DNA from: Microbacterium sp. MYb66
GTDB taxonomy: Bacteria > Actinomycetota > Actinomycetes > Actinomycetales > Microbacteriaceae
Reading direction: 5' to 3'
NCBI RefSeq assembly: GCF_002979435.1
Contig: NZ_PCOV01000002.1
Location: 670,176-734,175 of the forward strand
Length of the DNA: 64,000 nt
The position numbers and the translations under genes are program-made. Position 1 is the first letter of the stretch; every line of letters starts with the position of its first letter. The notes under the pieces are model-generated. The model ran no database searches. It was not told the DNA's origin and saw only the letters and a list, made by a program, of their open reading frames with translations. Positions 1 through 7,814 of the stretch are shown one piece after another.

Positions 1-1
1 C

Positions 2-211
2 GACGCCTACCTGGACAAGGGCGACCCGGCGAACCGTCAGGCCGTGTTCGACTCGCTGGAGCAGGTCGCTCTCGCCCCGTCGATCGGGGAGGGCCAGACC
101 GAGATGCAGGACATCGTGAGCGAGGAGCTCACCGAGGCCGCCGCAGGGCGCAAGAGCGTCCAGGAGGCGCTCGACTCCGCCGAAGAGCGCGTCAACGCGC
201 TGCTCGGCTGA
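2..211 (+). CDS. C-terminal end of a probable sugar ABC transporter solute-binding protein (partial)
   Basis: The window opens inside a frame that reads 69 codons to a TGA at 209-211. The residues (YLDKGDPANRQAVFDSLEQ, later VQEALDSAEERVNALLG) form amphipathic helices like the last helices of extracellular sugar-binding proteins, where a QEALD..AEERVN ending is common. The two genes downstream are alpha-glycosidases, which fits an oligosaccharide-uptake locus. Signal peptide and substrate pocket lie outside the window, so the family call rests on the tail and context only. Confidence 0.5.
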   Translation, partial: DAYLDKGDPANRQAVFDSLEQVALAPSIGEGQTEMQDIVSEELTEAAAGRKSVQEALDSAEERVNALLG

Positions 212-225
212 CGCCACATCACCCC

Positions 226-249
226 GGGGCGGGCCGACCGGCCCGCCCC
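226..249 (+). terminator. GC hairpin after the binding-protein gene
   Basis: A perfect 10-bp stem (GGGGCGGGCC / GGCCCGCCCC) with a GACC loop starts 15 bases after the stop codon and ends 22 bases before the next gene. There is no T-tract, so it may act as an mRNA-stabilising or attenuating hairpin between a highly expressed binding-protein gene and the downstream enzymes rather than as a full terminator. Confidence 0.6.
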
Positions 250-271
250 TCTGACCACAGGAGTTCCCCCG

Positions 272-1384
272 ATGACGTCCCCCGTGCACACCGACCTCGG
301 TGCCCTCCTCACGCACTCGCGATCCGTGATCACCTCCCTGCAGGAGCCGAACGGCGCCTATCCCGCCAGTCCGGACTTCTCCGCATACCGCGGATACTGC
401 TGGTTCCGCGACGGCGCGTTCATCGCCGACGGCGTCTCGGCGGCCGGGGCGATCGAGTCCGCGACCGCATTCTTCGACTGGTGCTCCGACGTGCTGATCC
501 GACATGAGAGCACGATCGAGGAGATCGTCGCGGGGGCGCGATCCGGTCGACCGGTGCCCGACGACCGGATGCTGCCCGCCCGCTTCACGATCGCCGGCGA
601 CCTCGGCGACGACGACTGGTGGGACTTCCAGCTCGACGGCTACGGAACCTGGCTCTGGGCCGCTGTCGCCCATGCCCAGCGACACGGCCTCGACGCGCAG
701 CGCTGGCGCCGTGCGGCCGAGCTCACCGTCGACTACCTCGTCAGCTCCTGGCAGCGACCCTGCTTCGACTGGTGGGAGGAGCACTCCGAGCACGTGCACG
801 TCTCGACGCTGGGCTGCATCGCGGCCGGGCTCTCCGCGGCGGCATCCGCCGGGCTGGTCGAGGGCGAGCGCCTGCGGTCCGCGCTCGCGGCGCGGGACGC
901 GATCGATCGGATGCTGCGCCATGACGGCACGGCCGACGGGCACCTCGTGAAGTGGATCGGCGACGACGCGGTCGACGGCAGCCTCAGCTCGCTGATCGCC
1001 CCGCTCGGGGTGATCCCGGCCGCTGACCCCCTCGCGGCGGGCACGGTCGCCGCCATCGAGCGCGAGCTCTCGGTCGACGGCGGCGTGCACCGCTTCCGCG
1101 CCGACACGTTCTTCGGCGGCGGACAGTGGCCGCTGCTGACCTGCTTCCTCGGCCTCGCGCAGGCCGCCACCGGTGACCACGACGGCGCGCGGCGGGCACT
1201 CGAGTGGGCGGCGAGCACCGCGACCGCCGAGCGGATGCTCCCGGAGCAGGTCGACGACCACCTGCTCGACCCGGCGTTCCGTCAGGAGTGGATCGACCGG
1301 TGGGGAACCGTCGCGACACCGCTGCTGTGGAGCCATGCGATGCTGCTGCGCCTCGCGGTCGAGCTCGGGGAGGTCGTCGCATGA
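272..1384 (+). CDS. Glycoside hydrolase family 15-like protein (glucoamylase fold)
   Basis: 370 residues, predicted to be cytoplasmic because no signal peptide is seen. It has the alpha/alpha-barrel landmarks of GH15: CWFRD (43-47), a WWEE acid motif (167-170) supplying the likely general acid Glu, LPEQ (323-326) with the likely general base Glu, and the closing ATPLLWSHA block (348-356). GH15 enzymes release glucose from alpha-glucans or isomaltosides by inversion. It is shorter than full bacterial glucoamylases because the N-terminal beta-sandwich is absent. An AGGAG site at 259-263 supports the ATG. The stop overlaps the GH31 start (ATGA), so the two are translationally coupled. Substrate (isomaltose-type or other alpha-glucoside) cannot be read from sequence. 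Confidence 0.8.
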   Translation: MTSPVHTDLGALLTHSRSVITSLQEPNGAYPASPDFSAYRGYCWFRDGAFIADGVSAAGAIESATAFFDWCSDVLIRHESTIEEIVAGARSGRPVPDDRMLPARFTIAGDLGDDDWWDFQLDGYGTWLWAAVAHAQRHGLDAQRWRRAAELTVDYLVSSWQRPCFDWWEEHSEHVHVSTLGCIAAGLSAAASAGLVEGERLRSALAARDAIDRMLRHDGTADGHLVKWIGDDAVDGSLSSLIAPLGVIPAADPLAAGTVAAIERELSVDGGVHRFRADTFFGGGQWPLLTCFLGLAQAATGDHDGARRALEWAASTATAERMLPEQVDDHLLDPAFRQEWIDRWGTVATPLLWSHAMLLRLAVELGEVVA

Positions 1385-3627
1385 TCCGCCACCGCCCGGC
1401 CGGGTCCGGCCATCCGTACTCCGACGACACCGAGCAGCGCTCCCCCGTGCATCCGGTCGCGGACGCCCCCCTGCGCCTCGGCGTGCGGACCTCCGCCGAT
1501 GCCGAATCGGTCGAGGTCGAGCTCGAGATCCGGGATGCCGACGGCACGCGCTCCGAGCGGCACCGCCTCTCACCCGTCGCCCGCTCGTCGCGGGGACAGT
1601 CCGTCGACGGCGGGCACCTCGCGTCTGCGCAGGCCCGCCAGAACCGCGCGGCCGGAGGGTGGGAGCTGACTCTGCCGACCGTCCCGCCCGGGGCGACGCT
1701 GCGCTACCGGTTCAGCGCTCTCCGCCCCGGCGGCTCGGCGGAGACCACGCGGTGGTTCGACTGCCGCGTCGCGACCTGGCGACCCGGCGCTTCCGACACG
1801 GTGCGCGTGAGCGGCTCTCCGGCCGTCGCCGCACGCCCGTCGGATATCGAGGTGCTGGACGACGGCGAGCGCATCCTGCGCGTGCGGTTCGCTCTTCCAC
1901 TGACCACCGACGAGCACGTCACCGGTCTCGGCGAGCGCTTCGACGCCCTGGACCACCGCGGCGAACGCCTCGACTCCGTGGTCTTCGAGCAGTACAAGAG
2001 CCAGGGCGCCCACCGCCGGACCTACCTGCCCATGCCGTTCGCACACATCGTGGGCGGCAGTGGCTGGGGCCTCCACGTGCGCACGTCGCGGCGAGTGTGG
2101 TTCGACCTCGGCGCATCGGACGCGACGCGCCTCGTCGTCGAGGCGGAGACCGACGCCGGTGCGGATGCCGAGGCTCTCGATCTCGCTCTGTACTCGGGCA
2201 CCCCGACCCAGGTGCTCGATGCGTTCCTCGACGAGGTCGGACGCCCCACCGAGCTCCCCGACTGGGTGTTCCGGCTGTGGGCGAGCGGCAATGAGTGGAA
2301 CACGCAGGCCGAGGTCGAGCGGCAGATGGCTCTGCACCGCGAGCATGACATCCCGGTCGGCTCGGTCGTGATCGAGGCCTGGAGCGACGAGAGCACGTTC
2401 ACGGTGTTCCGCGACGCACAGTACGACGTCCGCAGCGACGGCGGCCCTCTCCGCCTGGCGGACTTCTCGTTCCCCGCCGAGGGTGCGTGGGCCGACCCGA
2501 AGGGGATGGTCGACCGGCTGCACGCGCAGGACATCCGGGTGCACCTGTGGCAGATCCCGCTCATGAAGATGCGGCCGCACCCCCAGGGGCAGGCGCGCGC
2601 CGACGCGGCGGCCGCGATCCGGGAGGACGTGCTGATCAAGGAGGTCGCCCCCGACGGCTCGCTGCGCCCGTACCGCAACCGCGGCTGGTGGTTCCCCCTC
2701 GGCCTCATGCCGGACCTGACCGATGAGCGTGCCGCGCGCTGGTGGACCGAGAAGCGCCGCTACCTCGTGGAAGAGGTCGGCATCGACGGGTTCAAGACCG
2801 ACGGCGGCGAGCACGCCTGGGGTGCGGACCTGCGCTATCTCGACGGCAGCCACGGCGATGAGTCGAACAACCTCTTCCCGGTGGCGTACGCCGCGGCATA
2901 CGGGCGGCTGCTCGCCTCAGCCGGGAAGGCGCCGGTGACGTTCAGCCGCGCCGGGTTCACGGGGTCCCAGGCGCACGGCGCGTTCTGGGCAGGAGACGAG
3001 AACTCGACCTGGGAGGCCTTCCGCTGGTCGATGTTCGCCGGGCTCTCGGCTGCCGCCAGCGGCATCCTCTACTGGGGCTGGGACATCGCCGGGTTCTCGG
3101 GCGACATCCCGGACCCCGAGCTGTACGTGCGGGCGATGGCGGCCAGCGTCTTCGTGCCGATCATGCAGTACCACTCCGAGTTCAACCACCACCGTCTCCC
3201 CTCGCGGGACCGCACGCCCTGGAACATCGCCGAACGCACCGGAGACCACACGGTGATCGCCGAGGTGCGCGCGCTCGTGCACCTGCGCGAACGCCTCGTG
3301 CCGTACCTGGCCGAGCAGGCGCGGGAGTCGATCCGCACGAGCCGGCCCCTGATGCGACCGCTGTACTTCGACCACCCGGCCGACGCGCGGGTATGGGAGC
3401 ATCCGCTCCAGTGGATGCTGGGGGACGAACTGCTCGTCGCGCCGGTCCTCGAGCCCGGCGCCGCGGAGTGGCCCGTGTACCTGCCGCCCGGGGACTGGGT
3501 CGACGTGTGGACGGGGGCGTCGGTGCCGGGGGGCACGGTCATGACGACCCGCACCCCGCGCGACCGCATCCCGGTGTTCTGCCGTGCATCGACCTGGCCG
3601 ACGCTGGAGTCGATCTTCGCCGTCTGA
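1381..3627 (+). CDS. Glycoside hydrolase family 31 alpha-glycosidase
   Basis: 748 residues from the ATG that overlaps the previous stop; the frame is open further upstream but that part is antisense-quality sequence inside the GH15 gene. A beta-sandwich N-terminal part (about 1-280) precedes the TIM barrel. The nucleophile Asp474 sits in GFKTDGGE and the probable acid/base Asp539 in FWAGDENSTW; WGWDIAGF and the C-terminal beta domain follow. GH31 members are retaining alpha-glucosidases, alpha-xylosidases and relatives. With GH15 and a binding protein upstream, it probably finishes degradation of an imported alpha-linked oligosaccharide. Exact linkage is unknown; the GGE after the nucleophile differs from the FGE of YicI-type alpha-xylosidases. 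Confidence 0.88.
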   Translation: MIRHRPAGSGHPYSDDTEQRSPVHPVADAPLRLGVRTSADAESVEVELEIRDADGTRSERHRLSPVARSSRGQSVDGGHLASAQARQNRAAGGWELTLPTVPPGATLRYRFSALRPGGSAETTRWFDCRVATWRPGASDTVRVSGSPAVAARPSDIEVLDDGERILRVRFALPLTTDEHVTGLGERFDALDHRGERLDSVVFEQYKSQGAHRRTYLPMPFAHIVGGSGWGLHVRTSRRVWFDLGASDATRLVVEAETDAGADAEALDLALYSGTPTQVLDAFLDEVGRPTELPDWVFRLWASGNEWNTQAEVERQMALHREHDIPVGSVVIEAWSDESTFTVFRDAQYDVRSDGGPLRLADFSFPAEGAWADPKGMVDRLHAQDIRVHLWQIPLMKMRPHPQGQARADAAAAIREDVLIKEVAPDGSLRPYRNRGWWFPLGLMPDLTDERAARWWTEKRRYLVEEVGIDGFKTDGGEHAWGADLRYLDGSHGDESNNLFPVAYAAAYGRLLASAGKAPVTFSRAGFTGSQAHGAFWAGDENSTWEAFRWSMFAGLSAAASGILYWGWDIAGFSGDIPDPELYVRAMAASVFVPIMQYHSEFNHHRLPSRDRTPWNIAERTGDHTVIAEVRALVHLRERLVPYLAEQARESIRTSRPLMRPLYFDHPADARVWEHPLQWMLGDELLVAPVLEPGAAEWPVYLPPGDWVDVWTGASVPGGTVMTTRTPRDRIPVFCRASTWPTLESIFAV

Positions 3628-3664
3628 TCCGGTCGGCTCGCCTCGGCGGTCCGGACGGCTGGCG

Positions 3665-3940
3665 TCAGATGGGGCGGATCGTGATCGACTCCCGCTCGAG
3701 ATCGCGGCGCCGGTTGGCCAGGCACTGCGTGCACAGCAGCTCGACACGGCGGGGATGTCCGCCGCCGCAGGCGCATTCGATCGTGACCCGCCAGCGCGCC
3801 TTGTCTCCGCATGCCACGTAGTCGTCGCCGGCGCCGTGGTCGCACTCGCAGCGCGGATCGCCGCCGTCGAGCAGGGGGAGCTCCGCGAGATCCTCGCGCA
3901 GACGCGAGGCGGGCGGAGCGATCGAAGTCGTCGAAGTCAT
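3665..3940 (-). CDS. Cysteine-rich small protein, unknown function
   Basis: 91 residues with seven cysteines (31, 33, 44, 56, 58, 70, 73) arranged as CxC, C, CxC and CxxC, plus His35 and His62. This is a likely zinc-binding fold of the kind seen in small cytoplasmic actinobacterial proteins. The tail is basic (RRRDLERE). I do not recognise the family. It is convergent with the GH31 gene and lies 21 bases downstream of the (p)ppGpp synthetase gene on the same strand, so it may be co-transcribed with it. No membrane segment or signal peptide is visible. Confidence 0.6.
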   Translation of the reverse strand: MTSTTSIAPPASRLREDLAELPLLDGGDPRCECDHGAGDDYVACGDKARWRVTIECACGGGHPRRVELLCTQCLANRRRDLERESITIRPI

Positions 3941-3961
3941 CGGGATCGACCGTACCGCGTG

Positions 3962-4696
3962 CTAGACGCCGACGACCCGCGACGCGGGCGCGGCGGGCGG
4001 AGCAGAGCGCGGCGCCGGGGGCGGCGGCGGGGCGAGCTGACGCTGCGGCACGCCGTGCGCCTCGCGGTGCAGTCTCTCCATGCGGCTGTCGAGCTCGGCG
4101 GCGGCATCGGCGGCGTCCGACAGGCTGTCGACGAGGTGCGAGGGCACCTGGTTCGAGAACTTGTAGTAGATCTTGTGCTCGAGACTCGCCCAGAAGTCCA
4201 TCGCGATCGTGCGGAACTGCACCTCCACCGGCACCGACAGCGCACCGGTCGACAGGAACACCGGCACCTCGATGATGGCGTGCAGGCTCTTGTAGCCGTT
4301 GGCCTTCGGGTGGGCGATGTAGTCCTTGACCGTGCGCACCGTGACGTCGTCCTGCGCGGTGAGCAGGTCGAACAGGCGGTACACGTCGGCGACGAAGCTG
4401 CAGGTCACGCGCACGCCGGCGATGTCGGTGATCTCGGTGCGGATGCGGTCGAAGTCGGGCTCGGCGATCCCCTTGCGGGCGATCTTCTCGACGATGCTGT
4501 CCGGCGACTTGAGACGGCTCTTCACGTGCTCGATCGGGTTGTACGCGTGGTCGTGCGTGAACTCGTCCCGCAGGATCGAGATCTTGGTCTCGACCTCGCG
4601 CATCCCGAACTCGTACTCGCGCAGGAACCGCTGCAGCTCGTCACGCAGCTCGCGGGCCCGGTTGATCGTGTCCTCGGTCACGTGAACGGTCGACAT
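3962..4696 (-). CDS. Small alarmone synthetase, RelA/SpoT-domain (p)ppGpp synthetase of the RelQ/YjbM type
   Basis: 244 residues starting at MSTVHV. One RelA_SpoT synthetase domain (about 40-200) shows the GTP/ATP site strings TDIAGVRVTCSF, HPKANGYKSLH and VEVQFRTIAMDFWASLEHK, the last almost diagnostic for RelQ-type small synthetases. No HD hydrolase domain and no TGS/ACT domains, so it can make but not degrade (p)ppGpp. The C-terminal 30 residues are Pro/Ala-rich and likely disordered. Such enzymes raise alarmone levels in response to stress at the transcriptional level. The in-frame extension upstream of the chosen start has the low quality of intergenic sequence. Confidence 0.88.
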   Translation of the reverse strand: MSTVHVTEDTINRARELRDELQRFLREYEFGMREVETKISILRDEFTHDHAYNPIEHVKSRLKSPDSIVEKIARKGIAEPDFDRIRTEITDIAGVRVTCSFVADVYRLFDLLTAQDDVTVRTVKDYIAHPKANGYKSLHAIIEVPVFLSTGALSVPVEVQFRTIAMDFWASLEHKIYYKFSNQVPSHLVDSLSDAADAAAELDSRMERLHREAHGVPQRQLAPPPPPAPRSAPPAAPASRVVGV

Positions 4697-4787
4697 GTCA
4701 TCGACGTTACGGGTTCGTGATCGGAAACCGCTGTGGATGTGCGATGTCCTGACGATTCCCGTACGGCCGCGCCGGGCTCGCCCGGGA

Positions 4788-5531
4788 TCAGGGACGCGGG
4801 CCGGCGGGGTCCTGGCCGAGACCCGCCTCGCGCGCACGCACGATCAGCGCACTGCGGTCGGAGACGGCGAGCTTCGCGAGGATGCCGGACAGGTAGTTGC
4901 GCACGGTCTTCGAGGAGAGCACGAGCCGCCGGGCGACGGCCTGGTTGTCGAGCCCGCGGGCGATGAGGTCGAGCACCTCGCGCTCCCGGTGCGTCAGTTC
5001 GGGGAACACCACGGGACCGGTCGTACGCGCCCCGGAGAGCAGCTCGATAGCCCGCTGCCCGATCTCGGCGGTGAGCAGCACGTCGCCGGATGCGACAGCC
5101 CGAAGCCCGCGTTCGATCTCGTCGGGCAGCGCACTCTTGAGCAGGTAGCCGCGGGCACCGGCACGGAGCGCGGCGAACACCGAGTCGTCGTCGCCGAGCA
5201 TCGTGACGATGAGCACCCCGATCCCGGGAGCCGCCCGGACGATGCGGCGCGTGGCCTCGATGCCCGACCCCGAGCCGAGGTCGACGTCCATCAGGACCAC
5301 GTCCGGCTGCGCGGCCAGGACCCCGTCGACCGCTTCGTCTTCGGCACCGGCCCGACCGACCACCTCGAACCCCTCGATCGACTCGAGGAAGCTCGACATC
5401 CCGTAGGCGAAGACCGGGTGATCGTCGACGACGAAGATGCGCACGGCGCTGTCGGGATCCGTCGCGTCCCCGCCGCCCGGCTGCTCTGGCATGCCGCTCA
5501 CGCTAGCGGTCCCGTCGTCGGCGCGCATCAC
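4788..5531 (-). CDS. NarL/LuxR-family response regulator
   Basis: About 247 residues. A receiver domain (31-150) carries the acidic pocket VDDHP, phospho-acceptor Asp82 (VLMDVDLG) and Lys132; a LuxR-type helix-turn-helix (about 178-240) has LTHREREVLDLIARG and SSKTVRNYLSGILAKL. It is divergent from the two kinase-like genes at 5913-9868 and is the obvious partner of the intact one. Start is uncertain: the GTG-ATG pair at 5531/5528 has an upstream GGAG; an ATG at 5492 would remove a 13-residue non-conserved leader. A 14-bp inverted repeat lies just upstream. Confidence 0.85.
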   Translation of the reverse strand: MMRADDGTASVSGMPEQPGGGDATDPDSAVRIFVVDDHPVFAYGMSSFLESIEGFEVVGRAGAEDEAVDGVLAAQPDVVLMDVDLGSGSGIEATRRIVRAAPGIGVLIVTMLGDDDSVFAALRAGARGYLLKSALPDEIERGLRAVASGDVLLTAEIGQRAIELLSGARTTGPVVFPELTHREREVLDLIARGLDNQAVARRLVLSSKTVRNYLSGILAKLAVSDRSALIVRAREAGLGQDPAGPRP

Positions 5532-5567
5532 CGCGTCCTGCTCCCCGCGAGCCCCCTTTCACGCGCC

Positions 5568-5601
5568 CTCGGCGGGAGCAGCCCGATCTGCTCCCGCCGA
5601 G
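5568..5601. promoter_or_regulatory. 14-bp perfect inverted repeat upstream of the response regulator gene
   Basis: CTCGGCGGGAGCAG and its exact complement are separated by CCCGAT, 37 bases upstream of the response-regulator start. It could be an operator for the dimeric NarL-type regulator or an RNA hairpin in its 5' leader. The remainder of the 381-base gap between the divergent genes holds CCCGGGA-type boxes (see next entry) and no other gene I can support. Confidence 0.45.
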
Positions 5602-5832
5602 TCCCCGACGCAGCTCGCTTCTGCGTGAGCATCCGCATCGACACGGCCGGTGTCCCCGTACCGGCCCCCGTCGATCGCGCTCCGTCCCCCCGCGCGCCCG
5701 TCGCCCCGTCCGACCGCGCATGCTTCCTCCTCCCGCCGCCCCGGAGGCCGGCTGCGGCGCCGACGGGTGTCGACGACCACCACCGACGATAGGAGTCCCG
5801 GAGTCCCGGTCGAGAGGGAGCCCGGTCCCGAT

Positions 5833-5862
5833 GTCCCGGGAGATCCGCCCCGGGACGCCCCG
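5833..5862. promoter_or_regulatory. CCCGGGA boxes upstream of the kinase pair
   Basis: TCCCGGGA (5833-5840) and CCCCGGGACG (5847-5856) lie 50-80 bases before the first kinase-like gene. The 8-mer CCCGGGAC recurs twice, 22 bp apart, between the divergent membrane-protein genes downstream (10825-10859). This is a candidate binding site of the NarL-type regulator. The word is GC-rich and expected by chance several times in 64 kb, so only the intergenic clustering supports it. Confidence 0.3.
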
Positions 5863-5912
5863 GATGCTGGCCTCGCCGGGCTGCACTCCGGCACACTGAG
5901 GGCCGGAGAGGA

Positions 5913-7814
5913 GTGTCCGTGACCGCCACGGCCGATGCACGCACCGCGACGCACTCACGGCACCGCGTCGCCCGCGCGCTGCCCGCGACACTCCTGCTGG
6001 TGCTGTCCTGGGTCCCCGCACTGGTCGGGATGCTGCTGTGCCTGCGCTCGGCGACCGGGATCGAAGCCGTGGGAACGCTCAGCGCCGCCCTGGCGTTCGG
6101 CGGAGCGGCCGCGCTGCTCCCGGCGCGGGGCGGACACGGCGGCCGCGGCGGCCCCCTGCTCCCGGTCGCCCTCGGGGTGGCGGCCGTGGGTGCCGGAGCA
6201 TCCACCCTGGCCTCCGGATTCCGGGCGGCGGGGATCGGCGGCGGCCTCGGGATCGATCTGTTGGGCGTGGCGTGGATGCCCGGCGGCCTCACGGTCTCGG
6301 GCGTGCTGGGGGCGGCGGTGCTGCTCCGCTCACGCTCCCTGCTGGCCGGTGGCGCGCTGCTCTCCACCGCGATCGCCGCCGTGAGCGCCGTGGAGCTCCA
6401 CCAAGCGCGTCCCTTCCCACTCGCCGCGGTGCTGTGGACCGTGTGGCTCGCGCTCGCGTTCGGATGCGGCCTGATGATCCTCTGGGCGGCGCGTCGGCGC
6501 TCGTCCCCCGACCGCGAGGCCGCGGTCTGGCTGGCCATCGCTCATTTCGCGCTCCTGGGCTCGGGGGTCGGCGGCTACATCATCGGCGAGGAGGGCGGAT
6601 CGTCGTTCATCGGCACAGCGTTCGCCGCGGCATTCCTGCCGGCGGGTGTGCTGTTCGCCGCGGCATCCTTCGTGCTCACCGCGATCGCCCGCGCCCCGGA
6701 TGCCGTCGACCCGCCCCGCGCGCGCTTCGCCGTCGGGGTGCTGCTGATGTCGGCTCTGCTCGTCGCCTACGGGGCGGTCGCCGCGACCGCGGCCCAGGTG
6801 GCCCCGCTCACCCCGACGAGCGGCGGCATGATCGCCGTGGTGCTCCTCGCGGTGGGCGCGGAGCCGGCCCGCCGCGGCATCCAACGGGCGGTCGACCAGC
6901 TGCTCTACGGCCGATCGGCCGACCCCCGTGCGCTGCTGCGCACGGTCAGCGAGGAGATCGCCGGAAGGGAAGGCGGCTCCCTCGATGCGCTGGCCGCGGC
7001 CCTGCGGCAGTCGCTGCGTCTGGGGGGCGTGGCCCTCACATCCTCGACCGGCGAGGGCATCCGCGCCGAGGCGGGGGAGGTCGACCCCACGACCCGGCAG
7101 GTCATCACCCTGTTCGCGGCCGACGGGCCGTGCGGAACCGTGGAGGTGTGCGGCGCGGCCGGGCGTCGCGCCGAGCCGCGGACGATCGATGCGCTGCGCC
7201 GGATCGGCGGCGTGCTGAGCGTCGCCGTGCTCCTCGCCGAGGTCAACGAGGGTCTGCGCGAGGCCAGGGATCGAGCCCGACGGATCGCGGCCAGCGAGCG
7301 TCGGTTCGCGCGCGCCGAGATCGAGGCGGGGATCGAGCCCGCGCTCGCGCGCATCCGCAGAGACCTGCAGGAACTCCCGACGGCGACCGATCCCGCATCG
7401 CTGCTCGGGCGGGCCTCGACCGCGCTGCAGGCGGCGACGACCGATGTGCGGGATCTGGCGCGGACGCTGCTGCCGGGGTCCCTCGACGCGGGCGACCTCC
7501 CCGGCGCCCTCGCCGAGCTCGCCACGCGCTTCGAGCAGCCGACGCTCGTCACCGACGTGCGGCAGGCGCCCGAGCATCCGGAGGCCGTCTACCACCTCGT
7601 CGCAGAGGCGGTGCTGCGCGCTCGACGCCGTGGCGGCATCGAGCGGATCGAGATCGTCGTGCGCTCGGCCGACCGGTGGCGACTGCGCCTGACCGGCGAC
7701 GAGACGCACACCCGACCGATCCTCGGCGCGCTGCGCGCCCGTGCGGAGGAAGCCGGCTACCGCACCGACGTCGACCATGGGGCGAGCGCCCTGACCGTGG
7801 GGGAGCAGGGATGA
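5913..7814 (+). CDS. Membrane histidine-kinase-like protein lacking the phospho-acceptor His (pseudokinase)
   Basis: 633 residues from GTG. The N-terminal half has roughly nine hydrophobic segments (20-320); then comes a QRAVDQLLYGR linker, a GAF-like stretch, and a region that aligns with the HisKA_3 helix of the next gene. Where the next gene reads RRELHDGLGPAL, this one reads RAEIEAGIEPAL: the phospho-accepting His is Glu471 and the following Asp is Ala. The C-terminal ATPase portion is short and lacks a recognisable N-box or DxGxG. It is therefore a paralogue that cannot autophosphorylate by the usual route and probably works as a partner or modulator of the intact kinase. Its stop overlaps the next start (ATGA), implying stoichiometric co-expression. 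Confidence 0.75.
   Translation: MSVTATADARTATHSRHRVARALPATLLLVLSWVPALVGMLLCLRSATGIEAVGTLSAALAFGGAAALLPARGGHGGRGGPLLPVALGVAAVGAGASTLASGFRAAGIGGGLGIDLLGVAWMPGGLTVSGVLGAAVLLRSRSLLAGGALLSTAIAAVSAVELHQARPFPLAAVLWTVWLALAFGCGLMILWAARRRSSPDREAAVWLAIAHFALLGSGVGGYIIGEEGGSSFIGTAFAAAFLPAGVLFAAASFVLTAIARAPDAVDPPRARFAVGVLLMSALLVAYGAVAATAAQVAPLTPTSGGMIAVVLLAVGAEPARRGIQRAVDQLLYGRSADPRALLRTVSEEIAGREGGSLDALAAALRQSLRLGGVALTSSTGEGIRAEAGEVDPTTRQVITLFAADGPCGTVEVCGAAGRRAEPRTIDALRRIGGVLSVAVLLAEVNEGLREARDRARRIAASERRFARAEIEAGIEPALARIRRDLQELPTATDPASLLGRASTALQAATTDVRDLARTLLPGSLDAGDLPGALAELATRFEQPTLVTDVRQAPEHPEAVYHLVAEAVLRARRRGGIERIEIVVRSADRWRLRLTGDETHTRPILGALRARAEEAGYRTDVDHGASALTVGEQG

Noticed and set aside
1570..2853. 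427-codon open frame antisense to the GH31 gene
   Set aside because: Composition is Arg/Ala/Gly/Glu-rich with no domain, no ribosome site; a by-product of third-position GC bias opposite a strong gene.
6038..7810. Long in-frame extension upstream of the second kinase gene
   Set aside because: Arg/Pro-rich frame-shifted translation of the first kinase gene; protein-like sequence begins at ATG 7811.
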